64,000 nucleotides of DNA from Warburgia ugandensis (lineage: Eukaryota > Streptophyta > Magnoliopsida > Canellales > Canellaceae), in the NCBI GenBank assembly GCA_035236585.1, contig CP141139.1, positions 41,239,217 to 41,303,216 on the forward strand, written 5' to 3'. This document shows positions 11,186-22,300 of this stretch, one piece after another. Under the pieces are notes generated by a model that did no database searches, had not been told where the DNA came from, and saw only the letters and a program-made list of their open reading frames with translations. The position numbers and the translations under genes were made by a program. The stretch's first letter is position 1; every line of letters starts with the position of its first letter.

Positions 11186-12773
11186 GATTTTAGTATCAGT
11201 GCAAATACCATACTGATCACAATTAAAGTCACTAAGAGTCAATGTGTTTACACTTAGGAGGGTTAAGTTGTAACTTAAAGATCTTTGTTATAACGATTAG
11301 TAAAGAAATCTTACTAAAACATTGGTTGCTTTCATATGCCTCCATGGAGTTGTGACGCAGGCTACAAATGGGGATAAGGGTAGTTGTAGAGACTGGGGCA
11401 ACCTAGGAGATGTAGTAGTCGATCTCTTACTCCATTGGATGACTTAGAGGTTATGAGCCGCCGCCGACACATTAAGTGCAAATGGGTAGTAGATTTAGAG
11501 GAAGAGAGATGTTCCTTAATGGATAACCTTCTAGAGAGATTTAAGAGGATTGCTCCTAAGTTCTCTAGTAGAGATGAAACAGAGGCAGTAGATACTTGGA
11601 TTTTCAATATGGAGAGGATACTTGAGTCTATGGCGTTGCTGAAGGATTCATGACTTGCAGTGGCTACATTTTTTCTCATAGGCGATGCAGTATAGTGGCG
11701 GCCAACTACTACAAGGAGTTTCTTTAAGAAGGTTGATGTGATTACATGGGACGACTTTAAGGTCATCTTCATAGTTAGATTTTTTCCTCCCCATCTTTAG
11801 GAGAAGATGCAACTAGACTTTATGACAGTTGTGCAGGGCACATGAATAGTGGAAAAATATGCAGTGGAGGTCTCTTGTCTATGTAGGTTCATGCAAGATG
11901 TTTTTTCTTTAGTGATGAGGGAAGCCTAGAAGTTTGTGCAAGGGCTAAGGTTTGATCTGAAGTGTCATATTTTGACCACATAGCACACCACTATAGCACA
12001 GGATGTGGAGTTGGCTTCCATACTAGAGTGAGAGTGTAGGGACCTCAGTAGAGATTGGAGTAGATTTGGAGGACCTGGACTAGCTTTGGGAGAGGTCAAG
12101 AGAAGGAGGTTTTCTCCTTAGAGGGCAGATGCACGGCCTATCCAACCAATGATAGGTTAGGCCACAGGTAGAGATAGTGACAAGGAGTGTGTTAGAGATG
12201 TTGGTGTCATCATCTAGGCCGACCATGTTTGTACTAGGCCGACCATGGGATTGTCCTAGAGCAAGTACAAAGGGATAGCCTCAATAAGATAAGGGACGAG
12301 ACCAGGCACCTCGCCAAGACCAAGCACCCCAGAGTTGTGGACGAGTGTTCACTCTTACTACTAACTAGGCTGACACGTCAAGTGCTCAGTGTTACTATCG
12401 ACCAGGCTCACCCATTCTTTCATTTTGTATAGTTTTTAATGGAAGTTGGCACAGAACTGGTGATAGTGCAGGAGTTTGTTTAGGGCATATTGATTATAGG
12501 CTCTAGTGAGAGACTCAGTGCATACCTTATTGTTTTGTAAATCGCATATTTGATATTATATGAAGCAGAGACTAGTTGATTGAGAATGGAGCGATTGTCG
12601 ACTATGGGGAAAAAGTAGATGACTCTATACACCGTGAGTTGATATTCGGGGTAGCACGGGCATATTTGCTTATAGGTTAGGAGGGAAATGAGGCAGTTTC
12701 TCCCAAAGTTGCATTCACCTTTTGTCCATATGTACGCAATTTATGGGATGAAATTTTTATAAGTGAGGAAGAG
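11186..12773 (+). pseudogene. gag: Family A internal region 2 with degraded gag
   Basis: This internal region is 1.59 kb. Primer-binding-like TAGTATCAGTGC lies at 11191-11202. The gag reading survives as a 72-codon frame at 11435-11653, with DNLLERFKRIAPKFSSRDE and TWIFNMER matching copy 1 (DNLLERFGRIAPMLSYKDE, TWIFDIER). More gag is readable with frameshifts to about 12200. The zinc-knuckle segment is largely deleted near 12230. A protease-like tail and the sequence GGGATGAAATTTTTATAAG precede a diverged PPT (AAGTGAGGAAGAG). No RT or integrase is present, as in copies 1 and 3. Confidence 0.75.
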
Positions 12774-14722
12774 TGTAGCACCTATAAATACATAATTCTG
12801 ATAAGTAAATACACATTTTCAAAAACATTGTGTAATTTTTTTTATTTACTAAGTGCATGTTTTAAGGGTATGGAGAAAAATCGAATGAGCATGTTGAGAA
12901 ATTAGACTAGGATAACCTCTTGGAGTTCATTATTAAGTTAATTTGGATGCTTAGAAATAAAATTTCCAAGGAAAAAGTGGAATTTAAAAATCATATTTAT
13001 AAATTGGTGTTGGATTGAAGAACTAGAGAGATTAATAATAAGTCAAGGTCCTATCCTAAACTCCCCCTAAAATCCATAGAGAAATTCCAATTAATTAGTG
13101 AGGAATTTAAAAATAGGTAAATTGTTATCCAGGGGACAATTGCAAAATATACTATGAATTAGATATAATTAAATAAAGCCAGTTAAATAAGAGGTTATAA
13201 TTGAAAATACACTTAAGCGGATTAGTCTAGTGGGATTTAATCTGGACTATCCACATTGGGGGCACCAACCAAAGGCAACTGGCTCCCTATGTGAATAAAA
13301 TGAAAACAAACAGAGGCTAAAGAATTTTTCAACCGATAAGGAATGAGTGAGGGAGAGGAAAAAATAAATAAGGATGCATAAGAGGAATGTGGGAGGAAGA
13401 AGAGAGTAGGAAAAGTGGGGGAAAGTCTAAGAAACAAAATGGAATCTAGAGAAAGGAAGCTTGGAAGCTAATGAAGGGGGAAAAGGCTAGATTGTGATAC
13501 AGCTCCTCCACAAGGTGAAGTTTCAACTAGCATGAACTTGTGAGCTTGCACACATGGGAACAAACGTGGATCCGACTATGTAAAGCACAATTATAAGTAG
13601 GAGATTTGAGTAGGAATATTTACTATTAGGAAGATGGATTAGCCAAATTTAGTGGTTTTCATGTTTGGATGTGCAAGTTAGTGGTTTCCTCTACATTGAA
13701 CCCATAATTTGTAAGGACATAATTTTCCACTTTGATTGTTGATTTAAAATGCTATAAATTGTGATCGTTCTTTTTCCTTGCTCAATGATCATACATGTTT
13801 CTATTATATGGATCCCTAATTTGTAGCTGGATTATTATTGGATTTAGCAAGTTTTCATGCAAATTTAACCAGGCTCTATTTTGTACTGGATTTCTGGTTC
13901 ATGGCGGATAGGACATGTTCATCATGCTAGACACCAATTTAATCTCCATATTTCAAAAAGGCATACCTAGGTTTTCTTCCTTGTTGTATGATCTTGTTAT
14001 TAACACATTCGATTTGAGAAATTGCTAATAATTTCATTAAGACAAAGTGAAAATAGGGACTGGGTGCACCTTATTTTTCTTGCTCAGGCAAACATGGTGC
14101 ACCCAATCCCAAGCATATAACTTCGGATTCAAACCAAATTGGGATAATGTAAAAATTGGGTTTTGTAGAACACATACCCAACTTCAAATGGGGAGTGATA
14201 TTACTCCTTGATTCATAGCGTATGCATAATATGAGCTATTGTTCTTGCTCACCTCTTACAACTAAAATTTCAAGTGATACACCAAGTAGCCTCAGCGCGA
14301 GAGACACAAGAAAGGTGAAAGTACCTTAATCAGTTTAAATGTTAGGAGAATATGCTTTTAGAGTAGTTTATTTTGCTAAAATCCATGTATAGGATTCCAT
14401 TTTGGTATCATATATAATTAAATTTCTATTGACACATGGGATGGCCATTAATATGGACAGTACTAGTTAATTGAATGGCTTATGTGACTTTACTCGTGAT
14501 AGTATGGATGATCTTCTGGCATGTATCTCTAATCGTTCTTAGGATAGAAGATTGTTATTTTACATACATGTGGAGGCTTTACCATAACTCCCAAATAGAA
14601 GTTGGTGAATTTTTCAAAATTACATATATATTATCGCTTTGATCATGTTTTCTAGAATAAGGAAATTTTCGTTGCTTTCTAGAGTAAAATCAACAAAAGC
14701 TTGAAAATTCTTGAAAGTTACA
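12774..14722 (+). mobile_element. Family A LTR 2, complete (about 1.95 kb)
   Basis: It is bounded by a PPT on the left (start TGTAGCACC) and by TTACA plus a primer-binding site on the right. It is collinear with the LTR at 9157-11185 along its whole length, including the purine-rich block near 13340-13470 and the GGTTTTCATGTTTGG block. It is shared by internal regions 2 and 3. Confidence 0.85.
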
Positions 14723-16333
14723 GATTTTGGTATCAGTGCAGATACCATATTGGTCCCAATTAAAATCACTAAGAGTCAATATTTCAACACTTGGGAGGGT
14801 AAGTCGTAACTTAGGTAGAGATCATAGTTATAACGATTAGTAAAGAAATCTTACTAGAACATCTGTTACTTTTATATACCTCCAGGGAGACGTGGGCTGG
14901 CTGACCACCATCACTGAATGCGAAGGTAGGAAATGTGGTTAAGGGCAATGGTAGAGCCTAGGGTGACCCAGTAGATGAAGTAGTCGATCCCTTACTCCAT
15001 CAGATGACTTAGAGGTTACGAGCCTCCACTAGCACATCAAGCGCAAATGGGGTAGTAGATTTAGAGGAAGTGGGATGTCCCCTAGCAAACAACCTTCTCG
15101 AGAGTTTTAGGAGGATTTCTCTAAGTTCTTTGATAGAGATGAATCAGAGGCAGTAGATACTTGGCTTTTCTATATGGAGAGGATATTTAAGGCTACAACA
15201 ATGCTAGGGGATTGGTAGGTTGCAACAACCACATTTATTCTCAAAGGCAATGTAGTACAGTGGTGGCCGACTACTACAAGGAGTTTCTTTAAGGAGGTTG
15301 ACATGATTACTTGGGGTGACTTTAAGGTCATCTTCATAGTTAGATTTCCCCTCCCCCCCCATCATTTAGGAGAAGATACAGCTAGACTTTATGACACTCG
15401 TGCAGGGCAGGTGAACAGTGGGACAGTATGCGGTGCAGTTCTCTCGTCTATGTAGGTTCATGCTAGATGTTTGTTCTTTAGAGTTGAGGGCAGCCTAGAA
15501 GTTTGTGCAAGCGCTAAACTTTGATCTAAAATGTCATATTTTGACGTCATAGCACGCTACTATAGCATGGGGTGTGGAGCTGGCTTCCATACTAGAGTGA
15601 GAGTTGAGGGACCTTAGTAAGGATTTGAGTAGATTTGGAGGACTTAGACTAGCTTCAAGAGAGGCCAAGAGGACGAGGTCTGCTCCTTAGAGGGTAGATG
15701 CATGGCCTATTCAACCAACGATAGGTTAGGTTGTGGGTAGAGATAGTGACAAGGAGTGTGTTAGAGATGTCGGTATCATCATCTAGGTCGACTATGTTTT
15801 GCATTAGGTCAATGTTTTACTTGTGGTCAGTAGGGCCGCAAGGCACGAGATTGTCCTAGACTAAGTACAAGGGGATAACCTCAGCAAGATAAGGGAAGAG
15901 ATTAGGCACCTCTCCAAGACCAAGCACCCAGGAGTTATGGATGAGTGTTCACTCTTACTACCAACTAGGCTCACCATTCCTTCATTTTGCATAGTTTTTA
16001 TTGGAAGTTAGCACAGAACTGGTGATAGTGCAGGCGTTTGTTCAGACGTATTAATCATAGGCTCTGGTGAGAAACTCAGTGCATACCTTATTGTTTTAGG
16101 AATCCCAGATTTGATATTATATGAAGTATAGACTAGTTGATTGAGCATGAAGCGATAGTCAACTGTAGTGAAAAAGCAAATGTTCTAAACATTGTGAGAT
16201 GAGATTCAAGGTAGCATAGGCATAGTTGCCTATAGGCTAGGAGGGATATGAGGCAATGTCCCTTGAAGTTGCTTTGATCTTTCTTCCATATGTAAGCAAT
16301 TTCTGGGATGAAAATTTTAAAAGTGAGGAAGAG
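14723..16333 (+). pseudogene. gag: Family A internal region 3 with degraded gag
   Basis: It is 1.61 kb with the same content and order as regions 1 and 2: primer-binding site, gag from about 14877, a zinc knuckle near 15805 (CFTCGQ, with the histidine replaced), a protease-like tail, and a diverged PPT (AAGTGAGGAAGAG) before the LTR at 16334. Many stops and frameshifts are present. A C-rich run at 15346-15360 interrupts gag. The pol deletion is the same as in the other copies, so it was inherited and did not arise separately here. Confidence 0.75.
14728..14739 (+). other. Primer-binding site, initiator-Met type
   Basis: TGGTATCAGTGC follows the LTR end by five bases. It differs from the usual TGGTATCAGAGC at one position and is the best preserved of the family A sites here. 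Confidence 0.75.
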
Positions 16334-19300
16334 TGATTAACACCTATAAATACATAATTCTGATAAGCAAATACATACATTTTCAAAAATATTGGGAATT
16401 TTTTTTTGTATTTACTAAGTGTATGTTTTAGGGGTAATGGAGAACAATTGAATGATCACACTGAGAAATTAGATTAGAATAACCTCTTGGAGTTGATTAT
16501 TAAGCTAATTTGGATGTCCATAAATAAAATTTCCAAGGAAAAATAGGAATTTAAAATTCACACTTATATAGCATTAAGTGACCTTTCATAGGAAAAATAT
16601 AGACTAAAATATAAATTGGTGTTAGATTGAGGAACTAGAAAGATTAATAATAGGTCAAGGTCCTATCCTAAACACCATCTCAAGCCCTTTGTAAAATTCC
16701 AATTAATTAGTAAGAAATTTAAAAATAGTTACATTGCTATCCAGGGTACTATTGCAAAGTATACCATGAACTAGATATAAATAAAGGAAATTAAATAAGA
16801 GGTTATAATTGAAATACACTTAAGTTGATTGTTCTAGTGGGATTTAATCTGGACTGTCCAAGTGGGGGACACTAGCCAAAGGCAGCTAGGTCCCCACATG
16901 TCTTTCATATCTTAAATGCATAAAAGAAACCAATAGTATAAAATGAAAACAACCATTTGCTAAAGAATTTTTCAGGCAATAATGAATGAGTGAGGGAGAG
17001 GAAAATATAAATGAGGAAGAAAAAGAGGAATTTGGGAGGAAGAAGAGAGTAGGAAAAGGAGAGGAAAGTCTAAGGAATGAAATAGAATATAGAGAAAGGA
17101 AGCCCGTATGCAAGAGAAGGAGAAAAAAGCTCGATTGTGGTGCAGCTTCTCCACGAGGTGAAGTTTCAGTTTGCATGAACTTGTGAACATGCACATGTGG
17201 GAACAAACATGGGTCCATCCGTGCAAAGCTGAACTACAAGTAGGGGATTTGAATAAGGGGGAAAGAGTGTCATATCTCTAAATGCATAATTTTGATGAGT
17301 AAATCCATTAAGTTTCACAGAAAATTTGGCATTTTCTTTTTTTACTTATTGTATGTTTTAAGGGTAATGGAGAAAACTTCAATGAGCATGTTGAGAAATT
17401 AGATTAGGATAACCTCTTAGAGTTTATCATTAAGTTAATTTGGAGGTTCAAATATGAAATTTCCAAGCAAAATGTATATAACATTAAGTGACCTTTCAAA
17501 GGAAAAAAGTAAACTAAAAAAAAAGGTGTTAGATTGAGGAACTAAAGAGATTAATAATAGGTCAAGGTCCTATCCTAAACTCCAGCTAAAACCCTTAGGA
17601 AAATTCTAATTAATTAGCAAGGAATTTTAAAATAGGTAAATTGAAATCTAGGATACATTTGCAAAATATGGCATGAATTGGATATAATTAAATATGGATT
17701 GTTAAATAAGATGTTATAATTGAAAATACACATTAAGTGGATTAGCCTAGTGGGATTTAATTTGGACTGTCCACGTCGAAGACACTAGCCAAAGGCAGCT
17801 GGCTCCCCACATGTCTTTCATTTCCCACATGCTATAATGAAGGAGTGATGGAGAGGAAAAAGATAAATAAGGAAGAAAAAGAGGAATTTGGGAGGAAGAG
17901 GAGAGTAGGAAAAGGAGGGGAAAGTCACAGGAATGAAATGGAATATAGAGAAAGGAAGCTCAAATTCCAGAGAAGGAGAAAAAAGCTAGATTGTGGTGCA
18001 GCTTCCACACAAGGTGAAGTTTCAGTTTGCATGAACATGTGACCATGCACACGTGGGACCAAACATGGGCCCAACCATTTAAATCTCAATTACAAGTAGG
18101 GGAGTTGAAAAAGGGGGAAAGAGTGTCATACCTCTAAATGCATAATTCTGATGAGTAAATCCATACCATTTGAAAAAAATTGGGCAATTTTTTTATTTAC
18201 TTAGTGTCTGTTTTAAGGGCAATGGAGAAAAAATTGATTGAGCATGTTGAGAAATTAGATTAGGATAACCTCTTAGAGTTTATTATTATGTTAATTTGGA
18301 TTTTCAGATATAAAATTTCCAAGGAAAAAGAGGAATTTAAAACTCACACTTACATAACATGAAGTGACCTTTCAAATGAAAAAAGTAAACTAAAAAAAAA
18401 AAATGGTGTTATATTGAGCAACTAGAGAGATTAATAATAGGTCAAGGTCCTATCTTGAACTCCACCTAAAACCATTAGGAAAATTCCAATTAATTAGCAA
18501 GAAATTTTAAAATAGGTAAATTTTTATCTAGGATACATTTGCAAATTATACCATGAACTAGATATAATTAAATATGGCTAGTTAAATAAGGGGTTATAAT
18601 TGAAAATACACTTTAAGTGGATTAGTCCAGTGGGATTTAATCTAGACAGTCCATGTTGGGGACACTAGCCAAAGGCAGTTGCTCCCCACATGTCTTTCAT
18701 TTCCCACATGCATAAAAGGAAAACATAATATAAAATGAAAGCAAACATCTGCTAAATAATTCTTCTGGCATTTTTTTATTTACTTAGTGTATGTTTTAAG
18801 GGAAATGGAGAAAAATTGAATGAGCATGTTGAGAAATTAAATTAGGATAACCTCTTAGAGTTTATTAATAAGCTAATTTGGATGTTCAAATATAAAATTT
18901 TAGAGGAAAAGGCGGAATTTAAGAGTCATACTTACATAACATTAAGTGACCTTTCAATGGGAAAAAGTAAACTAAAGAAAAAAATGGGTGTTAGATTGAG
19001 GAACTAGAGAGATTAATAATAGGTTGAGGTCCTATCCTAAACTTCAGCTAAAGCCCTTAGGAAAATTCCAATTAATTAGCAAGGAATATTAAAATAGGTA
19101 AATTACTATCTAGGATACATTTGCAAAATATACCATGAATGGGAAATAATTAAATATGGCTAGTTAAATAAGAGGTTATAATTGAAAATACATTTTAATT
19201 GGATTAGTCCTATGGGATTTAATCTAGACTGTCCACATCGGAGACACTAGCCAAAGGCAACTTGCTCTGCACATGCCTTTCATTTCGCACATGGATAAAA

Positions 19301-22300
19301 GTAAAACATTGTATAAAATGAAAACAAACATTTGCTGAAGAAATTTTCGGTCAATAATGAAGGAGTGATGGAGAGGAAAGTATAAATAAGGAAGAAAAAG
19401 AGGAATTTGGGAGGAAGAAGAGAGTAGGAAAAGGAGGAGAAAGTCAGAGGAATGAAATGGAATATAGAGAAGGAAGCATAAATTCTAGAGAAGGACAAAG
19501 AAGCTAGATTGTGGTGCAACTTCCACACAAGGTGAAGTTTCAGTTTGCATGAACATGTGAACATGCACATGTGGGACCAAACATGGGCCCAACCATTTAA
19601 AGCTCAATTACAAGTAGGGGATTTGAATAAGGGGGAAAGAGTGTCATACCTCTAAATGCATAATTCTAATGAGTAAATCCATACCGTTTCAAAAAAATTG
19701 GGCAATCTTTTTATTTACTTTGTGTATGTTTTAAGGGTAATAGAGAAAAATTGATCGAGCATGTTGAGAAATTAGATTAGGATAACCTCTTAGAGTTTAT
19801 TATTATGTTAATTTGGATATTCAGATATAAAATTTCCAAGGAAAAAGAGGACTTTAAAAGTCATACCTACATAACATTAAGTCACCTTTGAAAAGAAAAA
19901 AGTAAACTAAAATAAAAAAAAAGGTGTTATATTGATCAACTAGAGAGATTAGTAATAGGTCAAGGTCCTATCTTGATCTCCACCTAAAACCATTAGTAAA
20001 ATTCCAATTAATTACCAAGAAATTGTAAAATAGGTAAATTGTTATCTAGCATCCATTTGCAAAATATACAATGAACTAGATAAAATTAAATATGGCTAGT
20101 TAAATAAGAGGTTATAATTGAAAATACACTTGAAGTGGATTAGTCCAATGGCATTTAATCTAGACTATCCACGTCGGAGACACTAGCCAAAGGTAGGTGG
20201 CTCCCCACATGTCTTCCATTTCCCACATGCATAAAAGAAAAACATGGTATAAAATGGAAACAAACGTGTTAAAGAATTTTTCAGCCAATAAAAAACCAGT
20301 GAGGGACAGGAAAATACAAATAAGGAAGAAAAAGAGGAATTTCGGAGGAAGAAGTGAGTAGGAAAAGGAGAGGAAACTCTGAGGAATGAAATGGAATATA
20401 GAGAAAGGAAAGTCAAATGCTAGAGAAGGAGAAAAAAGCTGGATTGTGGTGCTGCTTCTGCAAAAGGTGAAGTTTCAGTTTACGTGAACTTGTGAACATG
20501 CATACGTGGGAACAAACATGGGTCCAACCATGCAATGCTCAATTACAGGTTATGAATTTGAATAAGGTGGAAAGAGTGTCATACCTTTAAATGCATAATT
20601 CTGATCAATAAATCCATACAATTTCAAAAAATTTGGGCATTTTTTTATTTACTTAGTGTATGTTTTAAGGGTAATGGAGAAAAATTTGATTGAGCATGTT
20701 GAGAAATTAGATTAGGATAACCTCTTAGAGTTTATTATTATGTTAATTTGGATGTTCATATATAAAATTTCCAAGGAAAAAAGGGAATTTAAAAGTCACA
20801 CTTACATAACATGAAGTGACCTTTCAAAAGAAAAAAGTAAACTAAAAAAAAAAAAAAAAGGTGCTATATTGAGCAACTAGAGAGATTAATAATAGGTCAA
20901 GGTCCTATCCTAAACTTCACCTAAAACTATTAGAAAAATTCCAATTATTTAGCAAGGAATTTTAAAATAGCTTAATTGCTATATAGGATACATTTGTAAA
21001 ATATACCATGAACATGATATAATTAAATATGGCTAGCTAAGTAAGAAATTATAATTGAAAATACACTTTAAGTGGATTAGTTCGATGGGATTTAATCTGG
21101 ACTGTCCTCGTCAGAGACACTAGCCAAAGACAACTTGCTCCGCACATGCCTTTCATTTCCCACATGGATAAAAGTAAAACATTGTATAAAATGAAAACAA
21201 ACATCTGCTGAAGAATTTTTCAGTCAATAATGAAGGAGTGATGGAGTGGAAAACATAAATAAGGAAGAAAAAGATGAATTTGGGAGGAAGAAGAGAGTAG
21301 GAAAAGGAGGGGAAAGTCAGAGGAATGAAATGGAATATAGAGAAAGGAAGCTCAAATTCTAGAGAAGGAGAAAAAAGCTAGATTGTGGTGCAGCTTCCAC
21401 ACAAGGTGAAGTTTTAGCTTGCATGAACATGTGAACATGCACACGTGGGACCAAACATGGGCCCAACCATTTAAAGCTCAATTACAAGTAGGGGATTAGA
21501 ATAAGGGGGAAAGTGTGTCATACCTCTAAATGCATAATTCTAATGAGTAAATCCATACCATTTCTAAAAAATTAGGCAATTTATTTATTTACTTATTGTA
21601 TGTTTTAAGGGTAATGGAGAAAAGTTGATTGAGCATGTTGAGAAATTAGATTAGGATAACCTATTAGAGTTTATTATTATGTTAATTTGGATGTTCAGAT
21701 ATAAAATTTCCAAGGAAAAAGAGGAATTTAAAACTCACACTTACATAACATTAAGTGACCTTTCAAAACAAAAAGGTCAACTAAAAAAGAAAAAAGGTGT
21801 TATATTGAGCAACTAGAGAGATTAATAATAGGTCAAGGTCCTGTCTTGAACTCCACCTAAAACCATTAGGAAAATTCCAATTAATTAGCAATGAATTTTA
21901 AAATCGGTAAATTATTATCTAGGATATATTTGCAAAATATACCATGAACTAGATATAATTAAATATGGCTAATTAAATAAGTGGTTATAATTGAAAATAC
22001 ACTTTAAGTGGATTAGTCCAGCCGGATTTAATCTGGACAATACATGTTGGGGGTGCTAGCCAAAGGCAGCTGGTCCCCACATGTCTTTCATTTCCCACAT
22101 GCATAAAAGGAAAACATAGTATAAAATGAAAACAAACATTTGCAGAAGAATTTTTCAGGAAATAATGAACGAGTGAGGGAGAGGAAAATATAAATGAGGA
22201 TTTAAAAGAGGAATTTGGGAGGAAGAAGTAAATAGGAAAAGGAGAGGAAAGTTTGAGGAATGAAATTGAATATAGAGAAAGCAAAGTCAAATGTTAAAGA

